A DNA stretch of 7,926 bases from a bacterium (GCA_030432015.1 JAUIHJ010000388.1:1-7926), one strand, 5' to 3'; numbered from the stretch's first letter, positions 1 through 7,283 are shown. Notes: generated by a model not told the origin, from the sequence alone. Translations and numbers: made by a program.

Positions 1-64
1 CGGCGATTCTAAATGACCGAGCGTGGTTCTGGGGCGCATACCGCGTCACCGCGTACGGCGTTCC

Positions 65-142
65 GGGGACAGGCACTCATTCGTCGACAAACCCTGTTGA
101 CCCGGGCCATTCCGCAGGGCGGCAAGGCACGGGTCAGTCCCC
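65..142. repeat. Nested inverted-repeat element with GGGGAC/GTCCCC ends
   Basis: GGGGAC at 65-70 is complementary to GTCCCC at 137-142, and TGACCC at 98-103 is complementary to GGGTCA at 131-136. The two right-hand arms are contiguous, so GGGTCAGTCCCC can pair with two separate left arms. AGGCAC occurs at 71-76 and GGCAC recurs at 126-130. The element lies just beyond the stop codon of the minus-strand phosphoesterase gene. From memory, GGGGACAGGCAC-like palindromes are typical of dispersed REP-type repeats mobilised by TnpA-REP transposases in planctomycetes and other bacteria. That assignment is an inference. A role as a transcript end is possible, but there is no T-run, so a classical terminator is not supported. 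The rest of 1-170 holds no gene I can support. Stop codons at 10-12 and 14-16 could be the end of a plus-strand gene lying to the left. Confidence 0.45.
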
Positions 143-170
143 TGAATGTCGCCAAATGACGCTCAATCAT

Positions 171-956
171 TTAGTGTCTCCCGCGGCGGCGTTCCTTGCT
201 CGGCAACACTTCCAGGCAGGTCGTCCACCACCCCGTCACGATCGCCTCGATGAATTCGTCCGGCAATCGCTCCCCGGCCATTTCTTTTGCGAGCCGCTGA
301 TAGGGATACTCGACCGGCACAAACTCAACATGCAGTGTGCCGTTGCGTTCTTCCAAGATCGTATAGAAGACATGCGTCGCGCCGTCGTTTTCCGGCCGGC
401 CCAAGGCCCCTACGTTGACGAAGTGCCGTTTCTCGCCAAGCTGGCGATGCCATTTGATGCCGGTATGTGTCGCCGCGATCACGTCGGCGTCAAACTGTTC
501 CGCAACGGACGCGAGAAAGTGCGTCGACGTGGTCGATTCCCAGAGGAACTCGTTGGTCTTGCGCGGGCTGCCGTGACAAAGCAATAGCCGCAGCGAACCG
601 AGTTGATAACGAATCTCGCGGGGCAAGTCACGGAGAAACTTGCGATTCTCATCCGCCGTGTGTGCCAAGGTATAATCGTAGCTCAACTGCGCAAAATGGT
701 TGTCACGTGGATCGGTGTAGCCACACTGGCAATCGTCCAACGCGTTGCCAATGGAATCATCGTAGTTCCCCTGGACGCAGCGGATCGCGTGGTGGTGCAA
801 CAGCGGAAACACTCGATTCGGGTGGGGTCCGAACGCCCCCATATCACCCAGGCAGAACATCGCGTCGACGCCACGGGCGCGGGCATCGCCAATTGCAGCT
901 TCCAGGGCCAGATAGTTGTTATAGATGCCGCCAAAGCAGGCGATGCGATGTGCCAT
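171..956 (-). CDS. Calcineurin-like (YfcE-type) metallophosphoesterase with degenerate metal site
   Basis: This 261-residue protein has the layout of the calcineurin-like phosphoesterase family. Motif II is LGDMGAFGP (residues 36-44), motif III is QGNYDD (62-67), motif IV is CHGSP (127-131), and a motif V remnant AATH (161-164) is followed by FVNVGALGRP. Family enzymes hold two metal ions and cleave phosphoesters or phosphodiesters. Here motif I, normally D-x-H-G-N, reads FGGIYNN (8-14), so the first Asp and His are missing. The first His of the usual GHTH is Ala. D38, N64, H128 and H164 remain. The enzyme may be inactive, use one metal, or belong to a variant subfamily. The ATG at 956 is chosen because homology begins at once (AHRIACFGG); an upstream extension would overlap the ATPase gene with unrelated sequence. 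It is the last gene of a probable operon, 40 bases after the ATPase gene. The ribosome binding site is weak. No signal peptide is visible, so it should be cytoplasmic. Confidence 0.85.
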   Translation of the reverse strand: MAHRIACFGGIYNNYLALEAAIGDARARGVDAMFCLGDMGAFGPHPNRVFPLLHHHAIRCVQGNYDDSIGNALDDCQCGYTDPRDNHFAQLSYDYTLAHTADENRKFLRDLPREIRYQLGSLRLLLCHGSPRKTNEFLWESTTSTHFLASVAEQFDADVIAATHTGIKWHRQLGEKRHFVNVGALGRPENDGATHVFYTILEERNGTLHVEFVPVEYPYQRLAKEMAGERLPDEFIEAIVTGWWTTCLEVLPSKERRRGRH

Positions 957-996
957 CAGTCCATTCGGTTCTGTCGTGATGTCCGGTCGGAATGGC

Positions 997-1923
997 TCAA
1001 CTGACCAGGCCTTTGGTGACCAGCATGAACACATCTTCCAGCGTCGGCTCCTTCTCGCCAAAGCTGCGAATGCCCACCCCTTGCCCGATGAGCTGATTCA
1101 GCAAGTTGGCAACGCCCTGATCGTCCGTTTCAAGTTCGACCGTAGCCGCATGATCGTCAACTTGGATATCACGCGTAATCTCGGCGCTCCGCAAGATGGT
1201 AAGGCCCAAGTCCATGTTGCCGGTGAACTTGATATCCACAACCCGGTTGCCGCGAATTCGGCGATGCACCTCGGCGATCGGACCGTGCATGAGTAACTGC
1301 CCACGTTCGATGATCCCGATCGACGTGCAGCAATCCGCCAGTTCCGTCAGGATGTGGCTTGAGATCAGAATTGTCTTGCCCATCCGCCGCAGTTCTTTCA
1401 ACAAGGCCTTCACTTCGACTCGGGCACGAGGATCCAAGCCACTGGCTGGCTCGTCGAGGATCAGGACGGGCGGATCGTGCACCAGCGTCTTGGCCAGGCA
1501 GAGGCGTTGCTTCATTCCCCGCGAGAGGCCGTTCACGAAGTCATCACGTTTGTGCGCCAAGTCAAGAAGTTCCAGTACATCGGTAATCACGCGTTTGCGT
1601 TGCGATTTTCCGATACGGTACGCCACGGCAAAAAAGTCCAAGAACTCCCAGACCTTCATGCCGTCGTATACGCCAAAGTTGTCCGGCATGTACCCCACAC
1701 TCTGCCGAACGCTCATTGGATCCCGCGTCACGCTGAAACCGTTGACGATCCCTTCGCCGCGACTGGCCTTCAGCAGCGTCGCGAGGAACCGAATGGATGT
1801 ACTCTTCCCGGCGCCATTGGGTCCAATAAAGCCGAACATCTCACCCGCCTCGATCTTGAGATTGAGACGCTCGACGGCGCAGAATTCGCCGTAGTCCTTG
1901 CCAAAGTCGATCAATTCGATCAT
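997..1923 (-). CDS. ABC-2 type transporter ATP-binding protein
   Basis: This is a 308-residue ABC ATPase of the type that drives ABC-2 exporters. The Walker A motif is GPNGAGKS (residues 34-41). The signature is LSRGMKQR (133-140), Walker B is VLILDEP (153-159), the D-loop is SGLD (161-164), and the switch histidine is in ISSH (187-190). The usual Q-loop glutamine position reads GYMPDNFGVY (77-86), with Asp in place of Gln, a form I associate with this subfamily. After the core, a C-terminal extension of about 90 residues ends in PTLEDVFMLVTKG, typical of ABC-2 ATPases. The ATG at 1923 follows the lipoprotein stop by 18 bases, so the two are probably co-transcribed and translationally linked. 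The phosphoesterase gene follows 40 bases downstream. No cognate permease lies beside it in this window. The protein is cytoplasmic and membrane-associated through its partner. The substrate cannot be read from the sequence. Confidence 0.95.
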   Translation of the reverse strand: MIELIDFGKDYGEFCAVERLNLKIEAGEMFGFIGPNGAGKSTSIRFLATLLKASRGEGIVNGFSVTRDPMSVRQSVGYMPDNFGVYDGMKVWEFLDFFAVAYRIGKSQRKRVITDVLELLDLAHKRDDFVNGLSRGMKQRLCLAKTLVHDPPVLILDEPASGLDPRARVEVKALLKELRRMGKTILISSHILTELADCCTSIGIIERGQLLMHGPIAEVHRRIRGNRVVDIKFTGNMDLGLTILRSAEITRDIQVDDHAATVELETDDQGVANLLNQLIGQGVGIRSFGEKEPTLEDVFMLVTKGLVS

Positions 1924-1941
1924 ATCGGTATTCTTATCCGG

Positions 1942-4848
1942 CTAGTTGTCTGGGGTGGGATCGTCATCGACAGGCTTGTCCTGGTCGTCCTGCTCTGGCT
2001 TGGTGCCCTGCCCATCCGGCGCGTCGTCGACCGGTTCGGTACCGTCGACTTCCAGGTCATTCTCGTCCAGTCGGCGTTCTTCGCTGGAATCCCAGTCCGC
2101 TTTGCAATTGAAATCGCGAACGGCCGGTGACATGGGGGCCCGCCGCAGGTGAACGACAAAAAGCGTCCGCCGCATCACCTGAGCGGCGTCGGGACGAATC
2201 GCCATTCCTGGAATTTGATCATCGGACCAGGCAATCAAGCGAGTTTCCCCTGGCGGCAGGGCCAACATGTGACTTGCCAGCTCGACCAATTGGCCGACAG
2301 AAACTTCGCCGGCCCGCGTTTGCCGGCACCAGTGCGTGATTTCGTCACCGGTCCAACGGCCATCGCGGGCCAGTTTGGAAGCCCCGTCAATCCGGTCGAA
2401 CTGGGCGAGCACCTCAGCGTCGCCCGCCGCCTCGCCGCGGTCAATCGCCTCGTCATCATTCGCATCGAGCCGATCGAGCAGGGCGGCAGCCTGATTCCCG
2501 TAGCTCAGCGTCGCCAACGCGCCATCCCATTGCGGAAGCTGCCTGCTCCCGCTTGGCAGCGGCGCAAAGACCACCGGCCGCGACGATTCAGCAGTCAAGT
2601 CGCCGATCCATGCACCTTGAACCTGCCCGCCCGGTCCGCCGCGCAAAATGCCGGCACCTTGCAGATGGAAACGCGAACCATTGCGGATCTGAAAACCCTG
2701 CTCTTCGTCACCCGTCAGCGAAAACGGTCCGCCAAGGTCGGCCAGTTGCTCGGAGTGCATGTAGCCAATGCTATTGGACGTCACCTGGATTCCGCCGAAC
2801 CGCAAGTCGCCCTCGCGATGCATCATCACGGTATGATTCGACTCGCTCAGATCCGGCCTGTAGTCAATTTCACCCAACGGTTGCGCCAAGGCCGCATCGT
2901 CATCGAAGACGAAGTCGTATCCGGTTGAAAGGGAGGTATACATCGCGGAATAGCGGGTGACCAATGCGCGCGGATAATCGGCCTGCACCTCGGCCACCAC
3001 GACCTCGGTCACGCTGCGGGCAAATCCGATATCCAATTGTGCGGTCCGGACCACGACAAACGCGCCAACGATCGCGATCAACGGAGCCGCGGCCCAGGCC
3101 CATTCAACGCGGCCAATCACTCGAAAGAAGCCCCAATTCAGTGGGGCGAGAATCAATAGATAGATGGCCAGCACCCGCAACACGAAGTCCCCCTGCGGGA
3201 TCGAAATTCCGGCTGCGTCCTCCAACGCCTGCCGGGCCGCGTCGGATGCACCGCTGCGATCATTCCAGGCCCCCATGCCGTAATTGAGGCGCGACGGGTA
3301 CCGATCGTCGTGCCAATCGCGTCCCTGCGCGGCCGTCAACGCGGCCGTGGGCTCCGGTTCTTCCGATCGTTCAGGGTTCGGCACGTCCGGCTGCGCAGCG
3401 TTGTCGAGCGTGGTTGCGGCCACGGCGGCCTGTCCACTGCCAGCAGATCGAACGCCAAGTAATTGCTCGTGCAAACTCTTCTCCTCCCCCGGTTCGCGAG
3501 CAACCTGGCGCGTCGCGGCGAAGTGACCGATGTCGCGTGTAAAATACCGCTGCGTGGTCACCAGCCGCGAGTCCTTGGTATTTAGCGGAAGATCTTTCCA
3601 GCGAGTATCCTGAAGGGTGAGCCCGTTCCGATCTCCGGTGAATTCGCGACGCGGCCGTCGCAACAAGCATCCGTTGAAGAAACTATCGTAGCTGGCCCGC
3701 CAGTTCATCAAGTAACGATCCGTCAACGAAAACGAAGAGACGACAATTCGCCCTTGCCCAACCCTGCGCTCCCACACGAGATTCGCCGTATTGGTGACCG
3801 GCGTCGCGGCGGGATGTGGCAACAACTCGACGCCAATCATGGGCGTCCCCGGCAAGACCTCCAGTCTCCGCTTCACCCCCGTCTTCGGATGGTCGGGCAA
3901 CGACCAATGCTTGTCGAGTTCCGCGATGGCGTCCGCATCGATCGCCGCCGTGTCACCCGCCAGGGCAGGCAGGTAGTCTTCCAGAAAACTCCCTTGTAGT
4001 TTGGCGAGTGAATTTGGGCCGCTGATGATCACCTGACCACCCCAATGCAACCAATCCAAGAGCGCACGCTGCTGCGGTGGGGTAAAATGCGACTGGTCCA
4101 AATCGTCCAAGAGCAGATACCCAATGCACGTCCAGGTCAACGAGTTGGACGGCAACGGGACAAACCGATCAATTTGCGGACGCAACACGCGATAATACAG
4201 CAACGACTCGTCTTCAAACTCGGCACTGGTCGGCGTGTTGATGGCTGTCAAACGTTGGAGAAAGCCGTAGCGACTCGGCGAGCTCGACAGGACCATCAAG
4301 TAATACTGGTAACCGGGCATGGCGGTGACGGGATCGCGACTCGGCTGTGTGACCAGACGGCCGCCTCGCGTCGCGCGCAACTCGCCATTGAGCCACACGG
4401 TTTCGGACGTCAATGCGCCTCGGCGGGGGATGAAGTGCGTCGTTTCGAACAGTCGCGCCTGCCCTTTGGCAAGCTTGGCGGGGCGTGTCGCCTTGAGCAC
4501 ATACTGAGTCGACTCGACGGGAAACGGCTGGCCACGCTCGTCGGTCGCACTGGTGACCAATTGTGCCGAGAAGTTGAAGTTGTTGGCCTTGATTTCGTGA
4601 ACGGCCGTTAGCCAATGCCCCGGCTTGGCGAGCGGCCTGACAGCCACTTCGTCAGCGGGCACCGTCTTGATCGGCTGCAGCTCGAAATCCTTTTTGGGCT
4701 TCTTTTTTTCCTTCTTCTTGTCGATGTCATCCAGTTCTTTCTTTCGCTTGACGAGCGGGTCTTGATTGCACCCGGTGCAACCCGAAAGCGACGTCGCCAG
4801 CATCATCGCCGCGGACAGCCAAACGATCCACCGAAGTTTTGCGTTCAT
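1942..4848 (-). CDS. Large lipoprotein with two central membrane helices, GATase-like region and EF-hand-like loop
   Basis: I do not recognise a named family for this 968-residue protein. It opens with a lipoprotein signal: positive start (NAKLR), hydrophobic core, and lipobox LSGC with the acylated Cys at 24. A Lys-rich stretch follows (about 32-53). Residues of about 230-285 resemble a GATase1-like/DUF4159-type fold (QRALLDWLHWGGQVIISGP). Two adjacent helices lie near 555-572 and 583-600, joined by a short basic loop, in the arrangement APLNWGFFRVIGR...W seen in large membrane proteins encoded beside ABC-2 ATPases. Residues 795-806 form an EF-hand-like loop, D-x-N-x-D-x-x-I-D-x-x-E. The last 50 or so residues are strongly acidic and probably disordered. 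With a lipid anchor and a helical hairpin, both large halves would face outside the cytoplasmic membrane. The start is uncertain: GTG at 4887 and ATG at 4881 are in frame, but ATG 4848 gives the classical signal. It is the first gene of the probable operon with the ATPase and phosphoesterase. Confidence 0.85.
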   Translation of the reverse strand: MNAKLRWIVWLSAAMMLATSLSGCTGCNQDPLVKRKKELDDIDKKKEKKKPKKDFELQPIKTVPADEVAVRPLAKPGHWLTAVHEIKANNFNFSAQLVTSATDERGQPFPVESTQYVLKATRPAKLAKGQARLFETTHFIPRRGALTSETVWLNGELRATRGGRLVTQPSRDPVTAMPGYQYYLMVLSSSPSRYGFLQRLTAINTPTSAEFEDESLLYYRVLRPQIDRFVPLPSNSLTWTCIGYLLLDDLDQSHFTPPQQRALLDWLHWGGQVIISGPNSLAKLQGSFLEDYLPALAGDTAAIDADAIAELDKHWSLPDHPKTGVKRRLEVLPGTPMIGVELLPHPAATPVTNTANLVWERRVGQGRIVVSSFSLTDRYLMNWRASYDSFFNGCLLRRPRREFTGDRNGLTLQDTRWKDLPLNTKDSRLVTTQRYFTRDIGHFAATRQVAREPGEEKSLHEQLLGVRSAGSGQAAVAATTLDNAAQPDVPNPERSEEPEPTAALTAAQGRDWHDDRYPSRLNYGMGAWNDRSGASDAARQALEDAAGISIPQGDFVLRVLAIYLLILAPLNWGFFRVIGRVEWAWAAAPLIAIVGAFVVVRTAQLDIGFARSVTEVVVAEVQADYPRALVTRYSAMYTSLSTGYDFVFDDDAALAQPLGEIDYRPDLSESNHTVMMHREGDLRFGGIQVTSNSIGYMHSEQLADLGGPFSLTGDEEQGFQIRNGSRFHLQGAGILRGGPGGQVQGAWIGDLTAESSRPVVFAPLPSGSRQLPQWDGALATLSYGNQAAALLDRLDANDDEAIDRGEAAGDAEVLAQFDRIDGASKLARDGRWTGDEITHWCRQTRAGEVSVGQLVELASHMLALPPGETRLIAWSDDQIPGMAIRPDAAQVMRRTLFVVHLRRAPMSPAVRDFNCKADWDSSEERRLDENDLEVDGTEPVDDAPDGQGTKPEQDDQDKPVDDDPTPDN

Positions 4849-4972
4849 CGTAGGAAGGGGCCTCGCTCGAGCGGAAGGCATCGCCACGATGCCTGAAGTT
4901 CCTTCACAGTGTATGACGTGGTCCCTAACGAGGGAAGTCGCCGCCGCCGCAGTCAGGTCAATCGCAACCGTG
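4849..4972 (-). other. Gap between MocA-like gene and lipoprotein operon; possible operon leader
   Basis: These 124 bases separate the two minus-strand gene groups. They contain a short hairpin, TCCCT-aacg-AGGGA (4922-4935), with no T-run, so it is not a convincing terminator. Reading the minus strand, CATACACT lies 17 bases after TTCCCT, which is at best a weak sigma-70-like promoter. A GAAGGAA stretch precedes the alternative GTG start at 4887, at a rather long spacing. No strong regulatory signal can be named. Confidence 0.3.
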
Positions 4973-5638
4973 TCATTCGTGTCCGTCGCGGGCCGTCAGA
5001 CGGCGATAATCGTCCGGCGTATCCAAATCGTCCAGAATGGTCGGTTCGTCCACAGCGACCTCGCGGACCTGGGCTCCCTTGAGCAGTGCATTGACCCCTT
5101 CATCTTCGTTCAACGCGGTCACATCTTGCGACAACGGCCAAGGAAAGAGGACGGGATGCCCGCGTTTGACCTGGCACGCCGGACCTGCCGGGCCGCTTCG
5201 ATGTACGGGGTGCACGGGGACCAGAATGGCGGGCTCCACCGGATTATGGGCGTCCAGCAACACCTGGATCACGGCGCCGGAAAGTCGCGGCATATCCGCG
5301 GGGGCAAGCATCCATGTCGCATCGCCGGGAGGTTGAAATCGCCTTTCGATCGCAGCAAGTGCCGCGCTCACCGAATCCTTCATGTGCGGTGGCGCGATCG
5401 CGGGTCGTATCACGATGGCGCCCGCTTGTTCGCAGAGCCCGGCCAGCTCGGCATCGTCGTCCCGAACAACCGCGACCACGTGGTCGACCCCGCCATCCCG
5501 CCAGGCCGCCACGACCTGCTCGATGACGGTCCGCCCCCCCCAGGGCAGCTTCAATTTCGGCTGCCCCATCCGTCGGCTGTGTCCGGCCGCGGGCACGATG
5601 CCAAACGACAGAAAGGAACGCATACCCGGCTTGGTCAT
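4973..5638 (-). CDS. MocA-like molybdopterin cytidylyltransferase / MobA-like NTP transferase
   Basis: This is a 221-residue nucleotidyltransferase of the MobA/MocA superfamily. The N-terminal loop PAAGHSRRMGQPK (16-28) is the nucleotide-binding signature, followed by LPWGGRTVIE. Later motifs are LAPADMPRL, holding the metal-binding Asp, and KRGHPVLFPWPL, which closely matches the RRGHPVLF block of MocA-type proteins. The C-terminus ILDDLDTPDDYRRL is also typical. MocA attaches CMP to molybdopterin to make the cytosine dinucleotide cofactor used by xanthine dehydrogenase-type enzymes. The neighbouring XdhC gene, ending 46 bases upstream, supports that role over the GTP-using MobA. About 12 extra residues (HPVHRSGPAGPAC) precede the GHPVLF block. 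ATG 5638 is chosen because GGAG lies six bases ahead of it. A GTG at 5695 would add 19 non-homologous residues and overlap the XdhC gene. The protein is cytoplasmic. The nucleotide used (CTP or GTP) cannot be proved from sequence alone. Confidence 0.85.
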   Translation of the reverse strand: MTKPGMRSFLSFGIVPAAGHSRRMGQPKLKLPWGGRTVIEQVVAAWRDGGVDHVVAVVRDDDAELAGLCEQAGAIVIRPAIAPPHMKDSVSAALAAIERRFQPPGDATWMLAPADMPRLSGAVIQVLLDAHNPVEPAILVPVHPVHRSGPAGPACQVKRGHPVLFPWPLSQDVTALNEDEGVNALLKGAQVREVAVDEPTILDDLDTPDDYRRLTARDGHE

Positions 5639-5644
5639 CGGTGT

Positions 5645-5648
5645 CTCC
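5645..5648 (-). promoter_or_regulatory. Ribosome binding site fixing the MocA-like start
   Basis: GGAG on the minus strand sits six bases before the ATG at 5638. No comparable site precedes the in-frame ATG at 5623, so this site decides the start. Confidence 0.6.
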
Positions 5649-5684
5649 GGTGGCGATGGTTGCCTTGCCCTGACCTCACGGCAA

Positions 5685-6779
5685 CTACCGCTCACATCCT
5701 AGGCCCGCCACATTGACCGGTGCGGGTCGGCCGGGGACCTGGCCGTTGCGATTACGATGCGACACCAATTCCGCACAAATACTGACTGCGATTTCCGGGA
5801 CCGTCTGCGAACCAATCTCGATGCCTAAGGGCGCATAGACCTGCCCCAGCGACTCCGCGGATATGCCCTCATCCAGCAGGTCATCAAAAATCAGCTTGAT
5901 CTTGCGCCGACTACCGATCAATCCGACGTAACGCGCACCACGTTGCACCAGATGGTATAGCGCTCGTTGATCGTGGTGATGCCCCCGCGTGACGATCAAG
6001 CAATACGTGTCGCGGGTAATCTCCAGTTCCGGCAGGACCTGTTCGATGTCTCCGGCAATCCGTCGCTCCGCAAATGGAAAGCGTGCCTCCGAGGTAAACT
6101 CGTCGCGGTCATCGACTACCCAGATATCGAATTCGAGATCCGCCGCCAGACGGCCAACCGCATGTCCCACATGGCCACCGCCCACAATGACCAACCGGCA
6201 CCGCGGCTGCACAGTCAAGTAGCCCACGCCATGGGCGGCATAAGGTCGCGGCCTTGACGCCAGCGGCCTCAAGCCAGTTGCGATGGCGTCGGGAAGGTCG
6301 TTCAGCGAAGCATGCAGGGCAGCGAGCAGTTGGTCGTGCTCGTCGAACAGGTAGGAAGTTGTCTCCATCAGGCCGCTTGCGGCTTCGTCAAAGACAATGG
6401 CCTCGGTAAATCCCCCGCCGCGTTCCACCAATGTAGAGAGCTGCTGAAAATACTCGGGAGCGGCACCTGCCCGCAGCGGCTCGATCAAGATCCCCATGCG
6501 GCCACCGCAAATCAATCCGTCGTCCCAGCCATAGTCACTATCTAACTGAAATGTCGCGACCTCCGCATTGCCGTTCTCAAGCACCGCCAGGGCGCGCCGT
6601 TTGACTTCCGCTTCAACACAGCCGCCACCCAGCGTTCCAGCTTGTGATCCGTCGGCAAAGACCAGCATTAAAGCGCCGGCCTTTTGCGGTGTCGACCCAC
6701 GTGTCTCGACCAGGCGGCAATAGGCAACGGGACGCCCTGCCTCAAGCGATTTAATCAGTTCGCAAATGACGTCACGCAT
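5685..6779 (-). CDS. xdhC: XdhC/CoxI-family molybdenum hydroxylase maturation protein
   Basis: This 364-residue protein has both XdhC domains. The N-terminal XdhC/CoxI domain shows the block VETRGSTPQKAGALM (24-38), GTLGGGCVE (48-56, with Cys54) and ICGGRMGI (90-97, with Cys91). The C-terminal Rossmann domain begins with LVIVGGGHVGHAVG (196-209) and continues through a CLIVTRGHHHDQ block to YVGLIGSRRKI. XdhC proteins bind the molybdenum cofactor, protect it during sulfuration and insert it into xanthine dehydrogenase-type apoenzymes in the cytoplasm. The MocA-like gene downstream fits the same pathway, but no hydroxylase subunit is in the window, so the client enzyme is unknown. ATG 6779 is chosen because family similarity starts there (MRDVICELIKSLEAG). 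A GTG at 6857 would add 26 residues of low-complexity, Pro/Arg-rich sequence. Its ribosome binding site is weak (GAG nine bases ahead, AGGA further off). Confidence 0.92.
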   Translation of the reverse strand: MRDVICELIKSLEAGRPVAYCRLVETRGSTPQKAGALMLVFADGSQAGTLGGGCVEAEVKRRALAVLENGNAEVATFQLDSDYGWDDGLICGGRMGILIEPLRAGAAPEYFQQLSTLVERGGGFTEAIVFDEAASGLMETTSYLFDEHDQLLAALHASLNDLPDAIATGLRPLASRPRPYAAHGVGYLTVQPRCRLVIVGGGHVGHAVGRLAADLEFDIWVVDDRDEFTSEARFPFAERRIAGDIEQVLPELEITRDTYCLIVTRGHHHDQRALYHLVQRGARYVGLIGSRRKIKLIFDDLLDEGISAESLGQVYAPLGIEIGSQTVPEIAVSICAELVSHRNRNGQVPGRPAPVNVAGLGCER

Positions 6780-6933
6780 ATCAACAACTCGGCTTTCCTG
6801 GGCAATGAACGGTGTGGGTGTGTCTGGCAACGGACCCCGGCGACGGGTGTCCCCCACCAGGCTATAAACGCTTGAATTTGTTGCGGCTCCGATCGCGGCA
6901 TCCCGTCGGCTTCGGTCCCCGCAGGCGGCGGCA
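6780..6933 (-). other. Intergenic region upstream of xdhC
   Basis: This 154-base stretch separates the ABM-fold gene from xdhC. It contains an imperfect hairpin at 6832-6852 (GGAC CCC, six-base loop, GGG, bulged T, GTCC). No T-run follows on either strand. On the minus strand CGTTTATAGCC could hold a -10-like TATAGC, but I find no matching -35 box. I see no small gene that can be supported. Confidence 0.3.
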
Positions 6934-7242
6934 CTAGGCCTGTTGCAGCACGCGCAACGTGGTCCGGACGACCAACCCCTTAACCTCTTCGCGGAACGTC
7001 ACCATGTGCGGAGCCACTAAATGGGCCTGTAAAGCCTCCAGGCTCTCCCATTTCTCCATGACGGTGACCAAATTCGCCCGAACGGGTGGCTGCGCGGGTA
7101 ATTCGGTCTCCAGGTCGACCGCGGGGCCGTATTCCAGGCAACCCGTCTCGGCCAACACATTCGGTACGTTGGCTCGAAAGCGGGTCACAAACTGGTCGCG
7201 ACTACCCGCTATCAATTCGATTTCAGCAATGACGTAAATCAT
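6934..7242 (-). CDS. ABM-domain (YgiN-like) antibiotic biosynthesis monooxygenase family protein
   Basis: This 102-residue protein matches the small dimeric alpha+beta barrel ABM family over its whole length. It opens with MIYVIAEIELIAGSRDQF. It then has the block ETGCLEYGPAVD, and the characteristic MEKWESLEALQAHLVAPHM with a paired His pattern. Members include quinol monooxygenases such as YgiN and cofactor-free oxygenases, but many are uncharacterised, so the substrate cannot be given. The length is normal for the family. ATG 7242 begins directly with the first strand, with AGG nine bases upstream as a weak ribosome binding site. It is the first gene of the leftward group, 154 bases before xdhC, and may have its own transcript. 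A promoter with an overlapping palindrome lies about 35-80 bases upstream. It has no signal peptide, so it is cytoplasmic. Confidence 0.88.
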   Translation of the reverse strand: MIYVIAEIELIAGSRDQFVTRFRANVPNVLAETGCLEYGPAVDLETELPAQPPVRANLVTVMEKWESLEALQAHLVAPHMVTFREEVKGLVVRTTLRVLQQA

Positions 7243-7283
7243 GGCAATCTGCCTGTTGGGGGTCGATTTGGTTCCACCGCCCC

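Noticed and set aside
40..54. Tandem ACCGCGT words near the left edge
   Set aside because: Two short copies in GC-rich sequence are not meaningful on their own.
156..587. Plus-strand open frame that extends back to the left edge of the window
   Set aside because: It overlaps the phosphoesterase gene antisense, and its upstream part runs through the inverted-repeat element. No motif supports it.
2149..2928. Plus-strand open frame of 259 residues, plus other long plus-strand frames at 1477-2130 and 4045-4611
   Set aside because: All are antisense to genes with clear family motifs or a lipoprotein signal, and show no protein features of their own.
4922..4935. Hairpin TCCCT-aacg-AGGGA after the MocA-like gene as a terminator
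   Set aside because: It is only five base pairs with no T-run, and could easily occur by chance.
4766..5716. Plus-strand open frame of 316 residues
   Set aside because: It lies opposite the MocA-like gene and the lipoprotein start, has shadow-type Arg/His/Pro-rich composition and no recognisable motif.
6832..6852. Hairpin between the ABM-fold gene and xdhC as a terminator
   Set aside because: The stem has a bulge and no T-run follows on either strand.
6780..6857. N-terminal extension of XdhC from a GTG at 6857
   Set aside because: The added residues do not resemble the family, and similarity begins exactly at the ATG at 6779.
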